Shown here: one piece after another, positions 26,475 to 35,374 of the stretch | Layout: each line of letters begins with the position of its first letter | Numbering within the stretch: position 1 is the first letter of the stretch | Origin: MVYY01 sp012517575 | Lineage (GTDB): Bacteria; Bacteroidota; Bacteroidia; Bacteroidales; Paludibacteraceae | Length of the DNA: 64,000 nt | Direction of reading: 5' to 3' | Assembly: GCA_031629035.1 (NCBI GenBank) | Contig: JAVLUG010000013.1 | Span: forward strand, 30,534-94,533 | Translations under genes and position numbers: made by a program | The notes under the pieces: generated by a model | The model's input: only the letters and a program-made list of their open reading frames with translations | The model's database searches: none | What the model was told of the DNA's origin: nothing

Positions 26475-27581
26475 TTATTTAATCAATTTGGAAACCAAAG
26501 CATCGTAAACTTCATCGGGTGAAGGGACAATTCCTCCCAGCCGGCCGAAAAATTCAACGGGAACTTTTCCGTTCACTGCCAACCGTACATCTTCCACCAT
26601 CTGACCGGCATTCATTTCGATGGAAATCATGCCTTTAACTGACGAAGCCAATTGACTAATAATTTCTTTAGGGAAAGGATAAAGTGTGATAGGACGAAGC
26701 AAACCGGCCTTGATTCCATTTTCGCGCGCCATTTCAACCGTTTTTTGACTTACTCGGGCACAAGTTCCAAAAGCTACAATCAGGTAATCGGCATCTTCGG
26801 TCATAAAAGTTTCGTAACGCACTTCGTTTTTTTCCATCTCTCGGTAGCGTTTCTGTATTCTCAAATTAATAGCTTCCATTACTTCAGCTTCGAGCGCTAA
26901 AGATGTTATAACGTTTTGTGGTCGATCGGGAGTTTTACCCAATGTTGCCCACGGAAATTGTTCACGAATTTCAGCTTCGGTGCGGCGTGGTTGAAAAGGA
27001 GGAAGCACTACTTTTTCCATCATTTGGCCAATAATTCCATCAGCCAGAATCATGACCGGATGTCTGTATTTAAAAGCCAGATCGAAAGCCAGCGGCATAA
27101 AATCAGCCATTTCCTGCACGGAAGCAGGCGCCAGCGTAAGAAGTTTGTAATCGCCATGTCCTCCGCCTTTGACAGCCTGAAAATAATCGCCCTGACTCGG
27201 TTGAATCGTACCCAAACCCGGACCTCCACGCATCACATTGACAATAACACAAGGCAATTCTGCCCCAACCATGTAGGAAATTCCTTCCTGCATTAAACTG
27301 ATTCCGGGACTGGATGAGGAAGTCATAGCCCTTTTTCCACATCCTGCTGCTCCATAAACCATATTAATGGAAGCTACTTCGCTTTCAGCCTGCAATACGA
27401 CCATTCCGGTTGTCGTCCATGGTTGCAGTTCCATTAAGGTTTCCATAACTTCCGACTGGGGAGTAATGGGATAACCAAAATATCCATCGCAACCGCAACG
27501 TATAGCTGCATGAGCAATGGCTTCGTTTCCCTTCATTAGAAGGACTTCTTCTTTGTTATCTGTTTTTGAGTTTTTGTTCAT
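26475..27581 (-). CDS. 2-oxoacid:ferredoxin oxidoreductase, alpha subunit (VorB/KorA type)
   Basis: The start GNEAIAHAAIRCGCDGYFGY and PITPQSEVMETL mark the pyrimidine-binding alpha subunit. TSSSSPGISLMQEGISYM and NVMRGGPGLGTIQPSQGDY are also characteristic. The C-terminal half carries the transketolase C-like domain. In Bacteroidota genomes this four-gene form is often labelled 3-methyl-2-oxobutanoate (2-oxoisovalerate) dehydrogenase VorB. If that is right, it would convert branched-chain oxoacids to acyl-CoAs for branched fatty acids, or the reverse. The specificity is inferred. Confidence 0.88.
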   Translation of the reverse strand: MNKNSKTDNKEEVLLMKGNEAIAHAAIRCGCDGYFGYPITPQSEVMETLMELQPWTTTGMVVLQAESEVASINMVYGAAGCGKRAMTSSSSPGISLMQEGISYMVGAELPCVIVNVMRGGPGLGTIQPSQGDYFQAVKGGGHGDYKLLTLAPASVQEMADFMPLAFDLAFKYRHPVMILADGIIGQMMEKVVLPPFQPRRTEAEIREQFPWATLGKTPDRPQNVITSLALEAEVMEAINLRIQKRYREMEKNEVRYETFMTEDADYLIVAFGTCARVSQKTVEMARENGIKAGLLRPITLYPFPKEIISQLASSVKGMISIEMNAGQMVEDVRLAVNGKVPVEFFGRLGGIVPSPDEVYDALVSKLIK

Positions 27582-27628
27582 TTTTTTACCATTTAAACAT
27601 TGAATAAATACGGAAGAGAGTAAAATGT

Positions 27629-27856
27629 TTATTGTACTCTCATTTTATAAACTGTGATGCAAGCATCAGGACAAACATAGGCGCAAGCAACGCATCCTAC
27701 ACATGCATCAGGATTACTCAAGAAAGAGAAGTTGTAACCTCTTGAATTTGCTTCCTTTGACAGCGATAAAGCTTTTGGCGGACAAGCAACAACACACAGA
27801 TTGCATCCTTTACAGCGTTCCGTATCTACCACCACAGTTCCTTTTATTTTAGCCAT
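27629..27856 (-). CDS. Ferredoxin-type delta subunit with two 4Fe-4S clusters
   Basis: The 75-residue protein has two CxxCxxCxxxC motifs, CKGCNLCVVACP and CVGCVACAYVCP, each able to bind one 4Fe-4S cluster. It is the electron-transfer subunit of the adjacent oxidoreductase. It is the first gene of the operon, 47 bases before the alpha subunit, and a -7 element TACTTTTG lies about 30 nt upstream. Confidence 0.9.
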   Translation of the reverse strand: MAKIKGTVVVDTERCKGCNLCVVACPPKALSLSKEANSRGYNFSFLSNPDACVGCVACAYVCPDACITVYKMRVQ

Positions 27857-27884
27857 TCTGTTTTTATTTTAGATTTTTTCTTCG

Positions 27885-27892
27885 CAAAAGTA
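27885..27892 (-). promoter_or_regulatory. Candidate promoter -7 element of the oxidoreductase operon
   Basis: TACTTTTG on the minus strand fits TAnnTTTG. No clear -33 TTTG is present. The expected start site is about 22 nt before the ferredoxin ATG. Confidence 0.5.
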
Positions 27893-27977
27893 ATAAAATT
27901 TGAGAAAATAGTTGGAATTTTTTTGCGACATATTCTCCTTTTGGAAAACGTTTTAAAAATAAATATTTGATTATCAA

Positions 27978-28745
27978 CTACTTTTTCTGACTGAATAACC
28001 AGCTTAAAAAATCAGGTTGAGCAAAAGCAGCATCCCAACTATTGTGTTTTACTCCGGGAAATTCAATATATTCTACTTTGGTTGATCCAAGAGCTTTTAA
28101 TTCGATGTAAGCATTGCGTGAATGTTCAGGAGAAACCACATCATCACTGCCCCCATGATAAATTCTAATAGGCATGTGTTTAACTTTTTTCAGTCTTTCC
28201 AAACTTACACCTCCACAAATGGGAATAGCTGCTGCAAAAGTTTTGGGCTGACGACAAATGAGGTCGAAAGTTCCCATTCCGCCCATGGAAAGTCCCAACA
28301 CATAAATTCTTCTACTGTCCACCGCTTCTTCTTTCCTGATTTTCTTGAGCAACCGAATAACCATTTGCATAGATGGCGTTGGTTCTTTCGAATTTATGAA
28401 CGAAAATCCGTTATCCCATTCCTTGATAGGTGCCCAAAAGCCATTTTCAGGGCATTGTGGAAAAACAACAATAGCGGGGAATTTTTGTCTGTTCTGCGGA
28501 TCAGTGAAAAGCGAAGCTCCATGTACTAATTGTTTTTCATTATCATTTCCTCTTTCTCCTGCTCCGTGCAGAAAAAGAACGAGCGGATAAGAAGCAGACC
28601 TGTTGTAATTTTCGGGGTATAAAATACGATAAGGTAAAGTATCACCTTTGTAAATAAATTCTTTTTTCAGAAACAATTCATTTTGAGCCTGTGACAACAT
28701 GCTGAAGAACAAAAAAAAGCACAATAAAGAAAAAAACTTTTTCAT
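27978..28745 (-). CDS. Exported alpha/beta-hydrolase, carboxylesterase-like
   Basis: A signal peptide (LLCFFLFFSMLSQAQ) precedes an alpha/beta-hydrolase. The oxyanion segment is LFLHGAGERGND, the nucleophile Ser lies in GLSMGGMGT, the acid Asp in GGSDDVVS and the His in GVKHNSWD. This matches the polyhydroxybutyrate depolymerase and feruloyl-esterase-like group (COG4099). The natural ester is unknown. It could act on acylated glycans or peptides in the periplasm. It stands alone, 121 bases after the oxidoreductase operon start on the same strand orientation. Confidence 0.82.
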   Translation of the reverse strand: MKKFFSLLCFFLFFSMLSQAQNELFLKKEFIYKGDTLPYRILYPENYNRSASYPLVLFLHGAGERGNDNEKQLVHGASLFTDPQNRQKFPAIVVFPQCPENGFWAPIKEWDNGFSFINSKEPTPSMQMVIRLLKKIRKEEAVDSRRIYVLGLSMGGMGTFDLICRQPKTFAAAIPICGGVSLERLKKVKHMPIRIYHGGSDDVVSPEHSRNAYIELKALGSTKVEYIEFPGVKHNSWDAAFAQPDFLSWLFSQKK

Positions 28746-28889
28746 AAGCCAATAATTTTTAGTATATATAAATGTTTTTCAATGAATTATAATCAATTTC
28801 AGAGTATAAATCCGGGTTTGAAAGAGAGTTTTCCTTACAGTTTTATATTTTACATGAATTATATATAACAATAAAATTTTTCAAAAGTT

Positions 28890-29363
28890 CTATTTTTTCC
28901 ATGAAGAATAAGGATTTTTTCGGAGCATGGCATTGTAATATTCTGCCTTCCCTGTAACTTCTTCTCCCAACCAATCAGGCTTTAAAACCTCTTGGTTTTC
29001 ATTTTCCAATTCGATTTCAGCCAAAATCAATCCTTCATTTTCGCCAAAAAATTCATCCACTTCAAAATGCTGTCCCTGATAAACGACTTCGTATCGTTTT
29101 TTTTCAATGATACCCGGTTCACAAATTTTCATCAATTCCTTTGCTTCATTTAGTGGAATTTCTTTTTCCCACTCAAAGCGGCTCAACCCCGAAAGGTTGC
29201 TTTTCCCTTTAATGGTGAGGAAAGCAAAAATGTCCATGATACGAACCCTAACTGTACGCTCAGGGACAGAACACAAATATCCTTGAGTAATGTGATGACT
29301 TTTGACAGCTTGTGATTTAAAATCGCCCGTAACCAAAAATTTTCTTTCTATTTCTATTTTCAT
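28890..29363 (-). CDS. CYTH domain protein, probable inorganic triphosphatase
   Basis: The chain begins with the diagnostic ExExK motif (KIEIERKFLV). Alternating basic and acidic beta-strands such as VRVRIMD, LTIKGK and IEKKRYEVVY form the triphosphate tunnel fold. At 157 residues it is the compact bacterial type without a CHAD domain. Members hydrolyse tripolyphosphate or thiamine triphosphate; a few are adenylate cyclases. The cellular role is not known. It lies between the AddB-like gene and the esterase on the same strand but with long gaps. Confidence 0.85.
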   Translation of the reverse strand: MKIEIERKFLVTGDFKSQAVKSHHITQGYLCSVPERTVRVRIMDIFAFLTIKGKSNLSGLSRFEWEKEIPLNEAKELMKICEPGIIEKKRYEVVYQGQHFEVDEFFGENEGLILAEIELENENQEVLKPDWLGEEVTGKAEYYNAMLRKNPYSSWKK

Positions 29364-29553
29364 TTTTAAAAGAAATTTGTCGATGTAAACTTATCAGTAG
29401 AATTTGTTCAGTCAAACACCGGTTTTTTTGAAATTTAATATTGTACAACTTCGTGAGTAATTGAAAAATTTATCAACACTTTTCAGGTAAGTTAAATTTC
29501 CTCTAAGAAGCAACAATGTTTTTGAGGTTCCCAATTCCTTAAAAAATAAAGCT

Positions 29554-32448
29554 TTAGCGATTGCAAATCTCTCTAAACGAACAGTTAACACAGTTTTCTT
29601 CTATATCAGTTTGCTTAAACGGAATTTCCGGATTAAAAATTTCTTCGAGCAACGTCGTTAATTTTTCCTTAAATTCTTCCTCGAAAATGCCAAAATCCTC
29701 TACCGGAATAATCTCCTTTTCCGGTTTGTATTGAATTGCGGAAGAAAAGCCGCTGTTAAAAATATCTTTCAAATAGTAAATGGCAGGAGAAATAATTTTC
29801 TTTTCGGCTTTGGACCGATAAAGCAGGCAATACATAAATATTTGAAAAATATGTTTTGGCCGACTTTTCATAGATAGTGAACCATCAAACAAGTCGTCCA
29901 ACGATTTGAAGGTGGTATTTCCGGTTCCCGTTTTATAATCAATAATACGTAAAAAACTTTCTGTTTCGTCCAGTCGATCGATAAATCCTTTAATATTCAC
30001 ATGCGTGTTTCCCTTTTCGAGAGGAAAGCGAATGCTGCAAAATTCCTCAGCGCCCAAATAATAAAATGGCGTCAATTGCTGATCGACCATTAATAAACGT
30101 ATCAAAAACTTTTTCAGTATTTTACTAATGAGTAAATTATTACCTTCCAATGGCAGAAGTTTCTCGTTTCCCTTATTTTTAAAAAAATGTTTTGAAAAAG
30201 CCATTAAAATGGCATCGTCCACCATTGCAGGCTGACGCAAAATCATTTCAAAATCTTTTTTTTCCAGCTGCAGTCCTTTTAAAGGTTTATAAAGCAATTC
30301 GGCGGAAGAATGGAACAACGTACCAAACAAATCATTTTCCACTGTTTCGGTAATTTCTTCCGTTTCTTTTATTCCAGCTATCTGAGCGTAGTAAAATTTC
30401 AACGGACAATCCAAATATGTATTGATGGAACTGGCAGAAAGATACAATTTGTCATCGCCCGAAGAAGAGAAATGCAACAGTTTTTCCCTGATAAGTGCAT
30501 TTTTTTCTACCGATACAGGAACTGAATCTTTCAAAAAAATATCGTAAGTTATGTTTTTTCGTTCAATTTTTATTCCGTAAAGATACTCGAGCTGATAAAG
30601 AAATCTGCTGACTTCTCCCGTCTGAAAACCTTCAGAATTGGAATTAAAAAGGAAATAAACATTTTTGGCATGATAAATCAGTCGATAAAAATTATAAGCG
30701 CTGATGGCATCCTGATGTTCTCTTGCCGGCAATCCAAAACCACGACGTAAATTATAGGGGATAAAACTGTGCACAGGAGCATTTTTCGGAAAAACGCCTT
30801 CATTGAAAGAAGTAAGCAGAATATTATCAAAATCCAAACCTCTCGTTTCCAACGCACCCATAATTTGCAAACCTTCCAGCGGCTCGCCAACAAAAGGTAA
30901 CGTGATAAAAGAAGAATATTGAAAAATCAATCGCATCAAAGTATCCATACTCATTTCAATATCTTCTGACTGATATTTCAAAATATCCGACATGCGGTTT
31001 AGAAAACGATAGTACTGAATCACAAAGTCGGTTTCCAAGCGATATTGATGATGATCGAAACTGATTTGTCGGAAATTCTTCTGTAGAATGCACAAAATAT
31101 TCAACAAATAAGCCAGCATTTCACGCGCATTGTTCTGGGGACGAAAAATAGCATTAAAAAGCTCATTGATTTGAAGTATTTCCGGCTGTATGTAAATCAA
31201 ATTGTTTTCCACCATTTGCTGAAGGAAACTTTTGCTGTCGTCTCCATAAAGTAATGTAATGTAGGAGTGTTGCAAAATTTCGGTAACCGGTTGATGATAA
31301 AACAACTCACCCTCGCCAGTATTGCGAATTCGTCGCTGCAAATCGAAAATATGTTCAATCAATCCTGAAATGGGAGTGCTTTTAAGCGGGAAACCCATAG
31401 TAACATTTACTTTTTCGATTTGTTCAGGCAAGGAATAAAGAGCAGGCAACAACAAATTTTCATCCGGCAGCACAATAGCCGTTTTCATCCAGTTTTCCTG
31501 CTGAACTGACGTATCCTTAGGATAAATCCGGTTTAGAATTTCATACACTTGTTTAAGCTGACCGATTTCAGAAGGCACGGCTATCAGTTCAAAATGCTGT
31601 TGATTATCTTCTTCCACAACTGTTTCAATGGAAAATTTGGACGGAAAGGTTATGGTATTTTCCTTGTAAAAAGTAGAGGCCGGATTGTCGGAGTCGCGCA
31701 ACGCAGGAGCTTCGTAATCCCAATAAAAATCAGCTTTCCCTTGGTTTTTCAGAACTTCAAAAAGAGTTTTTTCGCATCGGTTGAGGGCATTGAACCCAAT
31801 AAAAACAAATTGTTTCCCTTCCCACTCGGGCATTGCCATTCTACTTTCAAGACGTTCGGCAACGTGTCGGTAAATCATTCCTTCCGTTGCCAGATTTTCC
31901 TGTCGCAATTCATCTGTAAAAGACTGATAAACAGGATAAAGTATTTTCCAAATTTGAATAAAATCTTCCTGAGTTTTTTCCTTAGGAATAGGAATGAAGT
32001 TTTTCCAAAACTGACGAATGGCTTCTAACTGATTGTCGGAAAGATAATTGAACATCCGGTCAATTTGTTTCAATTCAGTAATATTGGTAAACAACTGGTG
32101 GGCATCAATGCGATATTTGTCGATATCGTCAAAATCATTGAGCAACATCTCGCCCCAATAGGCAAAAGAATCAAAACCTTCGTTGCTTCCGCTTTTTTCC
32201 TTAAAAATTCTGTAAAGGCGGAACAGAAGACTCAATCGGTCGGCAGGCTGTAAAGAAGAAAGGGAAGTAAAACATTCATTTATGGTGAGAATTTCGGGAG
32301 AAAAAAGAGGTTTTTGTGCTATTTGCGAAATATTTCGTTGAAAGAAAGTACCTGCGCGTCTGTTGGGAAAGACAAAAGTAAAATCGGATATTTTTTCTTG
32401 ATACCGGTTATAATAAATTTGAGCAATGCGATAGAGAAAAGATTCCAT
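29554..32448 (-). CDS. AddB-like PD-(D/E)XK nuclease with Fe-S cluster
   Basis: The C-terminal nuclease has LRIIDYKTG and the conserved QIFMYCLLY. An iron-sulfur cluster is indicated by the single Cys in YLDCPLKFYY and the terminal CVNCSFREIC, the same CxxCx5C spacing as AddB. The large N-terminal region is a degenerate superfamily 1 helicase: FVFPNRRAG replaces a Walker A motif, and no GKT or GKS is visible. The known role is recombinational repair with the AddA helicase-nuclease. No AddA gene is in the window, so the partner must be elsewhere. It has its own promoter in the 91-base gap after trkH. Confidence 0.85.
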   Translation of the reverse strand: MESFLYRIAQIYYNRYQEKISDFTFVFPNRRAGTFFQRNISQIAQKPLFSPEILTINECFTSLSSLQPADRLSLLFRLYRIFKEKSGSNEGFDSFAYWGEMLLNDFDDIDKYRIDAHQLFTNITELKQIDRMFNYLSDNQLEAIRQFWKNFIPIPKEKTQEDFIQIWKILYPVYQSFTDELRQENLATEGMIYRHVAERLESRMAMPEWEGKQFVFIGFNALNRCEKTLFEVLKNQGKADFYWDYEAPALRDSDNPASTFYKENTITFPSKFSIETVVEEDNQQHFELIAVPSEIGQLKQVYEILNRIYPKDTSVQQENWMKTAIVLPDENLLLPALYSLPEQIEKVNVTMGFPLKSTPISGLIEHIFDLQRRIRNTGEGELFYHQPVTEILQHSYITLLYGDDSKSFLQQMVENNLIYIQPEILQINELFNAIFRPQNNAREMLAYLLNILCILQKNFRQISFDHHQYRLETDFVIQYYRFLNRMSDILKYQSEDIEMSMDTLMRLIFQYSSFITLPFVGEPLEGLQIMGALETRGLDFDNILLTSFNEGVFPKNAPVHSFIPYNLRRGFGLPAREHQDAISAYNFYRLIYHAKNVYFLFNSNSEGFQTGEVSRFLYQLEYLYGIKIERKNITYDIFLKDSVPVSVEKNALIREKLLHFSSSGDDKLYLSASSINTYLDCPLKFYYAQIAGIKETEEITETVENDLFGTLFHSSAELLYKPLKGLQLEKKDFEMILRQPAMVDDAILMAFSKHFFKNKGNEKLLPLEGNNLLISKILKKFLIRLLMVDQQLTPFYYLGAEEFCSIRFPLEKGNTHVNIKGFIDRLDETESFLRIIDYKTGTGNTTFKSLDDLFDGSLSMKSRPKHIFQIFMYCLLYRSKAEKKIISPAIYYLKDIFNSGFSSAIQYKPEKEIIPVEDFGIFEEEFKEKLTTLLEEIFNPEIPFKQTDIEENCVNCSFREICNR

Positions 32449-32489
32449 TGTTGAACGATAAAAATAAAAGCCTCCTTTATTGAATTTTC

Positions 32490-32519
32490 CAAAATTACAA
32501 CAAAAGCAGCTAATTCAAA
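32490..32519 (-). promoter_or_regulatory. Promoter of the AddB-like gene
   Basis: TAATTTTG (32497-32490) and TTTG (32519-32516) are 18 nt apart on the minus strand, close to the full Bacteroidota consensus. Confidence 0.6.
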
Positions 32520-32539
32520 AATTTTACCTTTATCGAGCA

Positions 32540-34009
32540 TCATTTTTTCCAGAATGCTGGAGTAAAAAGTAGCAAAACAGTGAAAAGTTCAAGACGTCCC
32601 AACAACATCATGAATGACAGGAACCATTTAGCAAAAACAGGAAAATAAGAATAATTGCCAATAGGGCCAACCATTCCCAATCCGGGTCCGACACCTCCCA
32701 AACAGGAAATAAGCCCTCCTACCGATTCAATAAAACCGACACCCGACATGCAAAGAATCAAAATTCCAAAAATAGCGATAATCAAATATAGCAATACAAA
32801 AACCAATACTCTGGTAACCACGTCCTGATAGACGATTTTTCCGCTGTAACGCACAGGAACAACAGCTTTTGGATGAATAAGCCTTTTGAATTCGTAATAA
32901 CAGAACTTGAAAACAATCACGATACGCACCATTTTGATGGCACCACTGGTAGAACCGGCCGAAGCACCCGTCAGCATGACAATCAGTAGAATTACCCACG
33001 TGAAAGGTTTCCATTGCATATAATCAACCGTAGTAAATCCGGTTGTAGTCATTAGTGAACTAACCGAAAACAGCGCATTTCGCCATGATTCTTCCACTTG
33101 ATGGAAAGAAATGGGTCGGGAAAAATCAATCATGGAAAGTGCAACAATAATTGCAAAGCCAAACAGCAACATCAAATAATAACGCAACTCCTCATTTTGG
33201 CGAATTTTTTCCAACTTGTTTTTAAATCCGAAATAATAAAGACTGAAATTGACACCGGACAAAATCATAAAAATAATGACAACATACTGAATATAAGGGG
33301 AGTTCCAGTAAAGAATATTACTCTGTTTTGTCGAAAAACCTCCGGTGGCGATAGTGGCAAACGAATGGCAAACGGCATCAAACCATGTCATTCCGCCCAA
33401 ACGAAGTAAAATTGTTTCTGCAAAAGTCAGCATAAAATAGATCAGAAACAATCTTTTGGCAGTTTCGCTGATTTTCGGATGAATTTTATCTTTGGTAGGT
33501 CCGCTGGTTTCAGCGGCGAAAAGCTGCGTTCCGCTCGTTCCAAACAGCGGCAACAATGCCAAAGAAATCACGATGATGCCCAAACCTCCCATCCAGTGGG
33601 TAAGGCTTCTCCAAAACAGCATGGAGTGCGACAATTCTTCAATATTATTTAAAATGGAAGCACCGGTAGTAGTGAAACCCGAAATAGTTTCGAAGAAGGC
33701 ATCGGTAAAAAAAGGAATGCTTTTGCTCAGCCAAAAGGGAAGGGCGCCAAACAACGAAAAAATTATCCAAGCTGAAGTTACAACCAGCGAACCTTCGCGT
33801 TTGCCCACAGACATGGGAGCATTTCTTCCAAAAAATAATCCGGCAAAACCAACTGCAAAACAAAGCAATGATGTGAAAATAAAATAAATACCATCATTTT
33901 CTTTATAAATCAATGAAATAAAAAATACCAACAACAAAGCAGTCCCTTCACTCAGGAGGAGATTGCCCAACATACGAATCACCAGTTTAAAATTTATTTC
34001 ACGATTCAT
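32540..34009 (-). CDS. trkH: Potassium uptake membrane subunit TrkH
   Basis: The 489-residue membrane protein has four filter loops typical of TrkH/KtrB channels: ISGFTTTGASI, IATGGFSTK, MTTTGFTTVDY and CLGGVGPGLG. STSGAIKMVR follows the third pore. It conducts potassium through the inner membrane and is gated by TrkA. It begins 24 bases after trkA ends, so the two are cotranscribed. The N-terminus (MNREINFKLVIRMLG) is cytoplasmic. Confidence 0.94.
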   Translation of the reverse strand: MNREINFKLVIRMLGNLLLSEGTALLLVFFISLIYKENDGIYFIFTSLLCFAVGFAGLFFGRNAPMSVGKREGSLVVTSAWIIFSLFGALPFWLSKSIPFFTDAFFETISGFTTTGASILNNIEELSHSMLFWRSLTHWMGGLGIIVISLALLPLFGTSGTQLFAAETSGPTKDKIHPKISETAKRLFLIYFMLTFAETILLRLGGMTWFDAVCHSFATIATGGFSTKQSNILYWNSPYIQYVVIIFMILSGVNFSLYYFGFKNKLEKIRQNEELRYYLMLLFGFAIIVALSMIDFSRPISFHQVEESWRNALFSVSSLMTTTGFTTVDYMQWKPFTWVILLIVMLTGASAGSTSGAIKMVRIVIVFKFCYYEFKRLIHPKAVVPVRYSGKIVYQDVVTRVLVFVLLYLIIAIFGILILCMSGVGFIESVGGLISCLGGVGPGLGMVGPIGNYSYFPVFAKWFLSFMMLLGRLELFTVLLLFTPAFWKK

Positions 34010-34033
34010 GGCATTGTGGATAACAAATAATAT

Positions 34034-35371
34034 TTAGGCATTGAAAAAAGGTTCGAGTTTACGAATGGCTGAAGAAATACAGAAAACTATAACATGATCT
34101 TCGGGTTCTATACTTGTTTCTCCATTCACAATCATTCCTTTTCCGTTTCTCACAATACCACCAATGTTGACATTTTCGGGCAGTTTTAAATTCTTTATTT
34201 TTGAACGGGTAATTTTTGAACCGGCTTTGGCAATAAATTCCACAACTTCCGCATCTGCAGAAGTCAAATTTCTGACATTCAGAACTGTAGCATTTAAAGT
34301 AATCTGATAAATATAGCTGGCAGCAATCATTTTTTTATTGATAACGGTTCCAATGTCCATATTTTCGGCAAGCGGAATATAATCGAAATTCTCCACTTCG
34401 GCAATGGTTTTCTTTACTCCAAAACGTTTGGCAACCAAACAGGACAGAATATTCACTTCCGAATTTCCGGTAGCTGCCACAAAAGCATCCATTTCCTGTA
34501 TTCCTTCCTCTTTCAGCACTTCAATGTTGCTGGCATCGCAATTGATAATGAGCGAATCGGGAAATTTTTCGGCCAACTCAATACTTCGCGCTTTGTCCTT
34601 TTCCATTATCTTGGTGTGAATATGCGGCGGCAATCTTTTCAGTGTCTTTTGTGCAATGCGGCTTCCACCGAAAAACATAACATTCTTTATAGGAAAATCC
34701 TCCTTTCCGGCCTGTTCTCTGACAAAATTCAAATACTGCGGCGTGGTAATAAAATACACAATATCGTTGGCCAGAATTTCATCGCTTCCTTTCGGTATAA
34801 TGGTCTGCATACCCCGCTTAATGGCTACCACTCTGTATTTTTCGTGATCAAAATATCCGGTGCTGAATTTTTTATTGATAATTTCCGAATTGCTGCGAAC
34901 CTTAATACCCAGCAAAATAAGAGCATCATTACAAAAACTCATATTTTGTCGCAACCAACTGTTTTTCAATGACTCAGAAATTTCTTTGGCTGCCAATACT
35001 TCCGGATAAATTAAATAATCGACTCCCAGTTTTTTGAAAAATTCTTTGTTTTCGGGGAAAAGATATTCGTAATTATCGATACGTGCGAGGGTTTTTTCAG
35101 CGCCCAGGTTGGTAGCCAACATGCAGGCAGTCATGTTTACACTCTCGTAGGGTGTAACAGCAATAAACAAATTGGCATTTTCTACACCAATTTCCTTCAG
35201 ATGATTGATGGAAGTAGGAGAACCCACGCTGGTCAGCAAGTCGTAATTGCTTTCCAAATCAACCAAACGGTCAGGATTTTCGTCGCTTAAAGTTATTTCC
35301 ATACTTTCGCGAGCCAGTAATTTTGCCAAGTGTGTCCCAACTTCGCCGGCACCGACAATAATAATTTTCAT
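34034..35371 (-). CDS. trkA: Potassium uptake regulatory subunit TrkA
   Basis: There are two tandem RCK units. The first has the Rossmann motif IIVGAGEVGTHLA and an acidic strand end (DENPDRL). The second has MFFGGSRIAQKTL. Each is followed by a TrkA-C domain. The protein binds NAD(H) or ATP on the cytoplasmic face of TrkH and gates it. The length of 445 residues is the duplicated TrkA size. It starts three bases after dxs stops, so translation may be coupled. Confidence 0.94.
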   Translation of the reverse strand: MKIIIVGAGEVGTHLAKLLARESMEITLSDENPDRLVDLESNYDLLTSVGSPTSINHLKEIGVENANLFIAVTPYESVNMTACMLATNLGAEKTLARIDNYEYLFPENKEFFKKLGVDYLIYPEVLAAKEISESLKNSWLRQNMSFCNDALILLGIKVRSNSEIINKKFSTGYFDHEKYRVVAIKRGMQTIIPKGSDEILANDIVYFITTPQYLNFVREQAGKEDFPIKNVMFFGGSRIAQKTLKRLPPHIHTKIMEKDKARSIELAEKFPDSLIINCDASNIEVLKEEGIQEMDAFVAATGNSEVNILSCLVAKRFGVKKTIAEVENFDYIPLAENMDIGTVINKKMIAASYIYQITLNATVLNVRNLTSADAEVVEFIAKAGSKITRSKIKNLKLPENVNIGGIVRNGKGMIVNGETSIEPEDHVIVFCISSAIRKLEPFFNA

Positions 35372-35374
35372 TTC

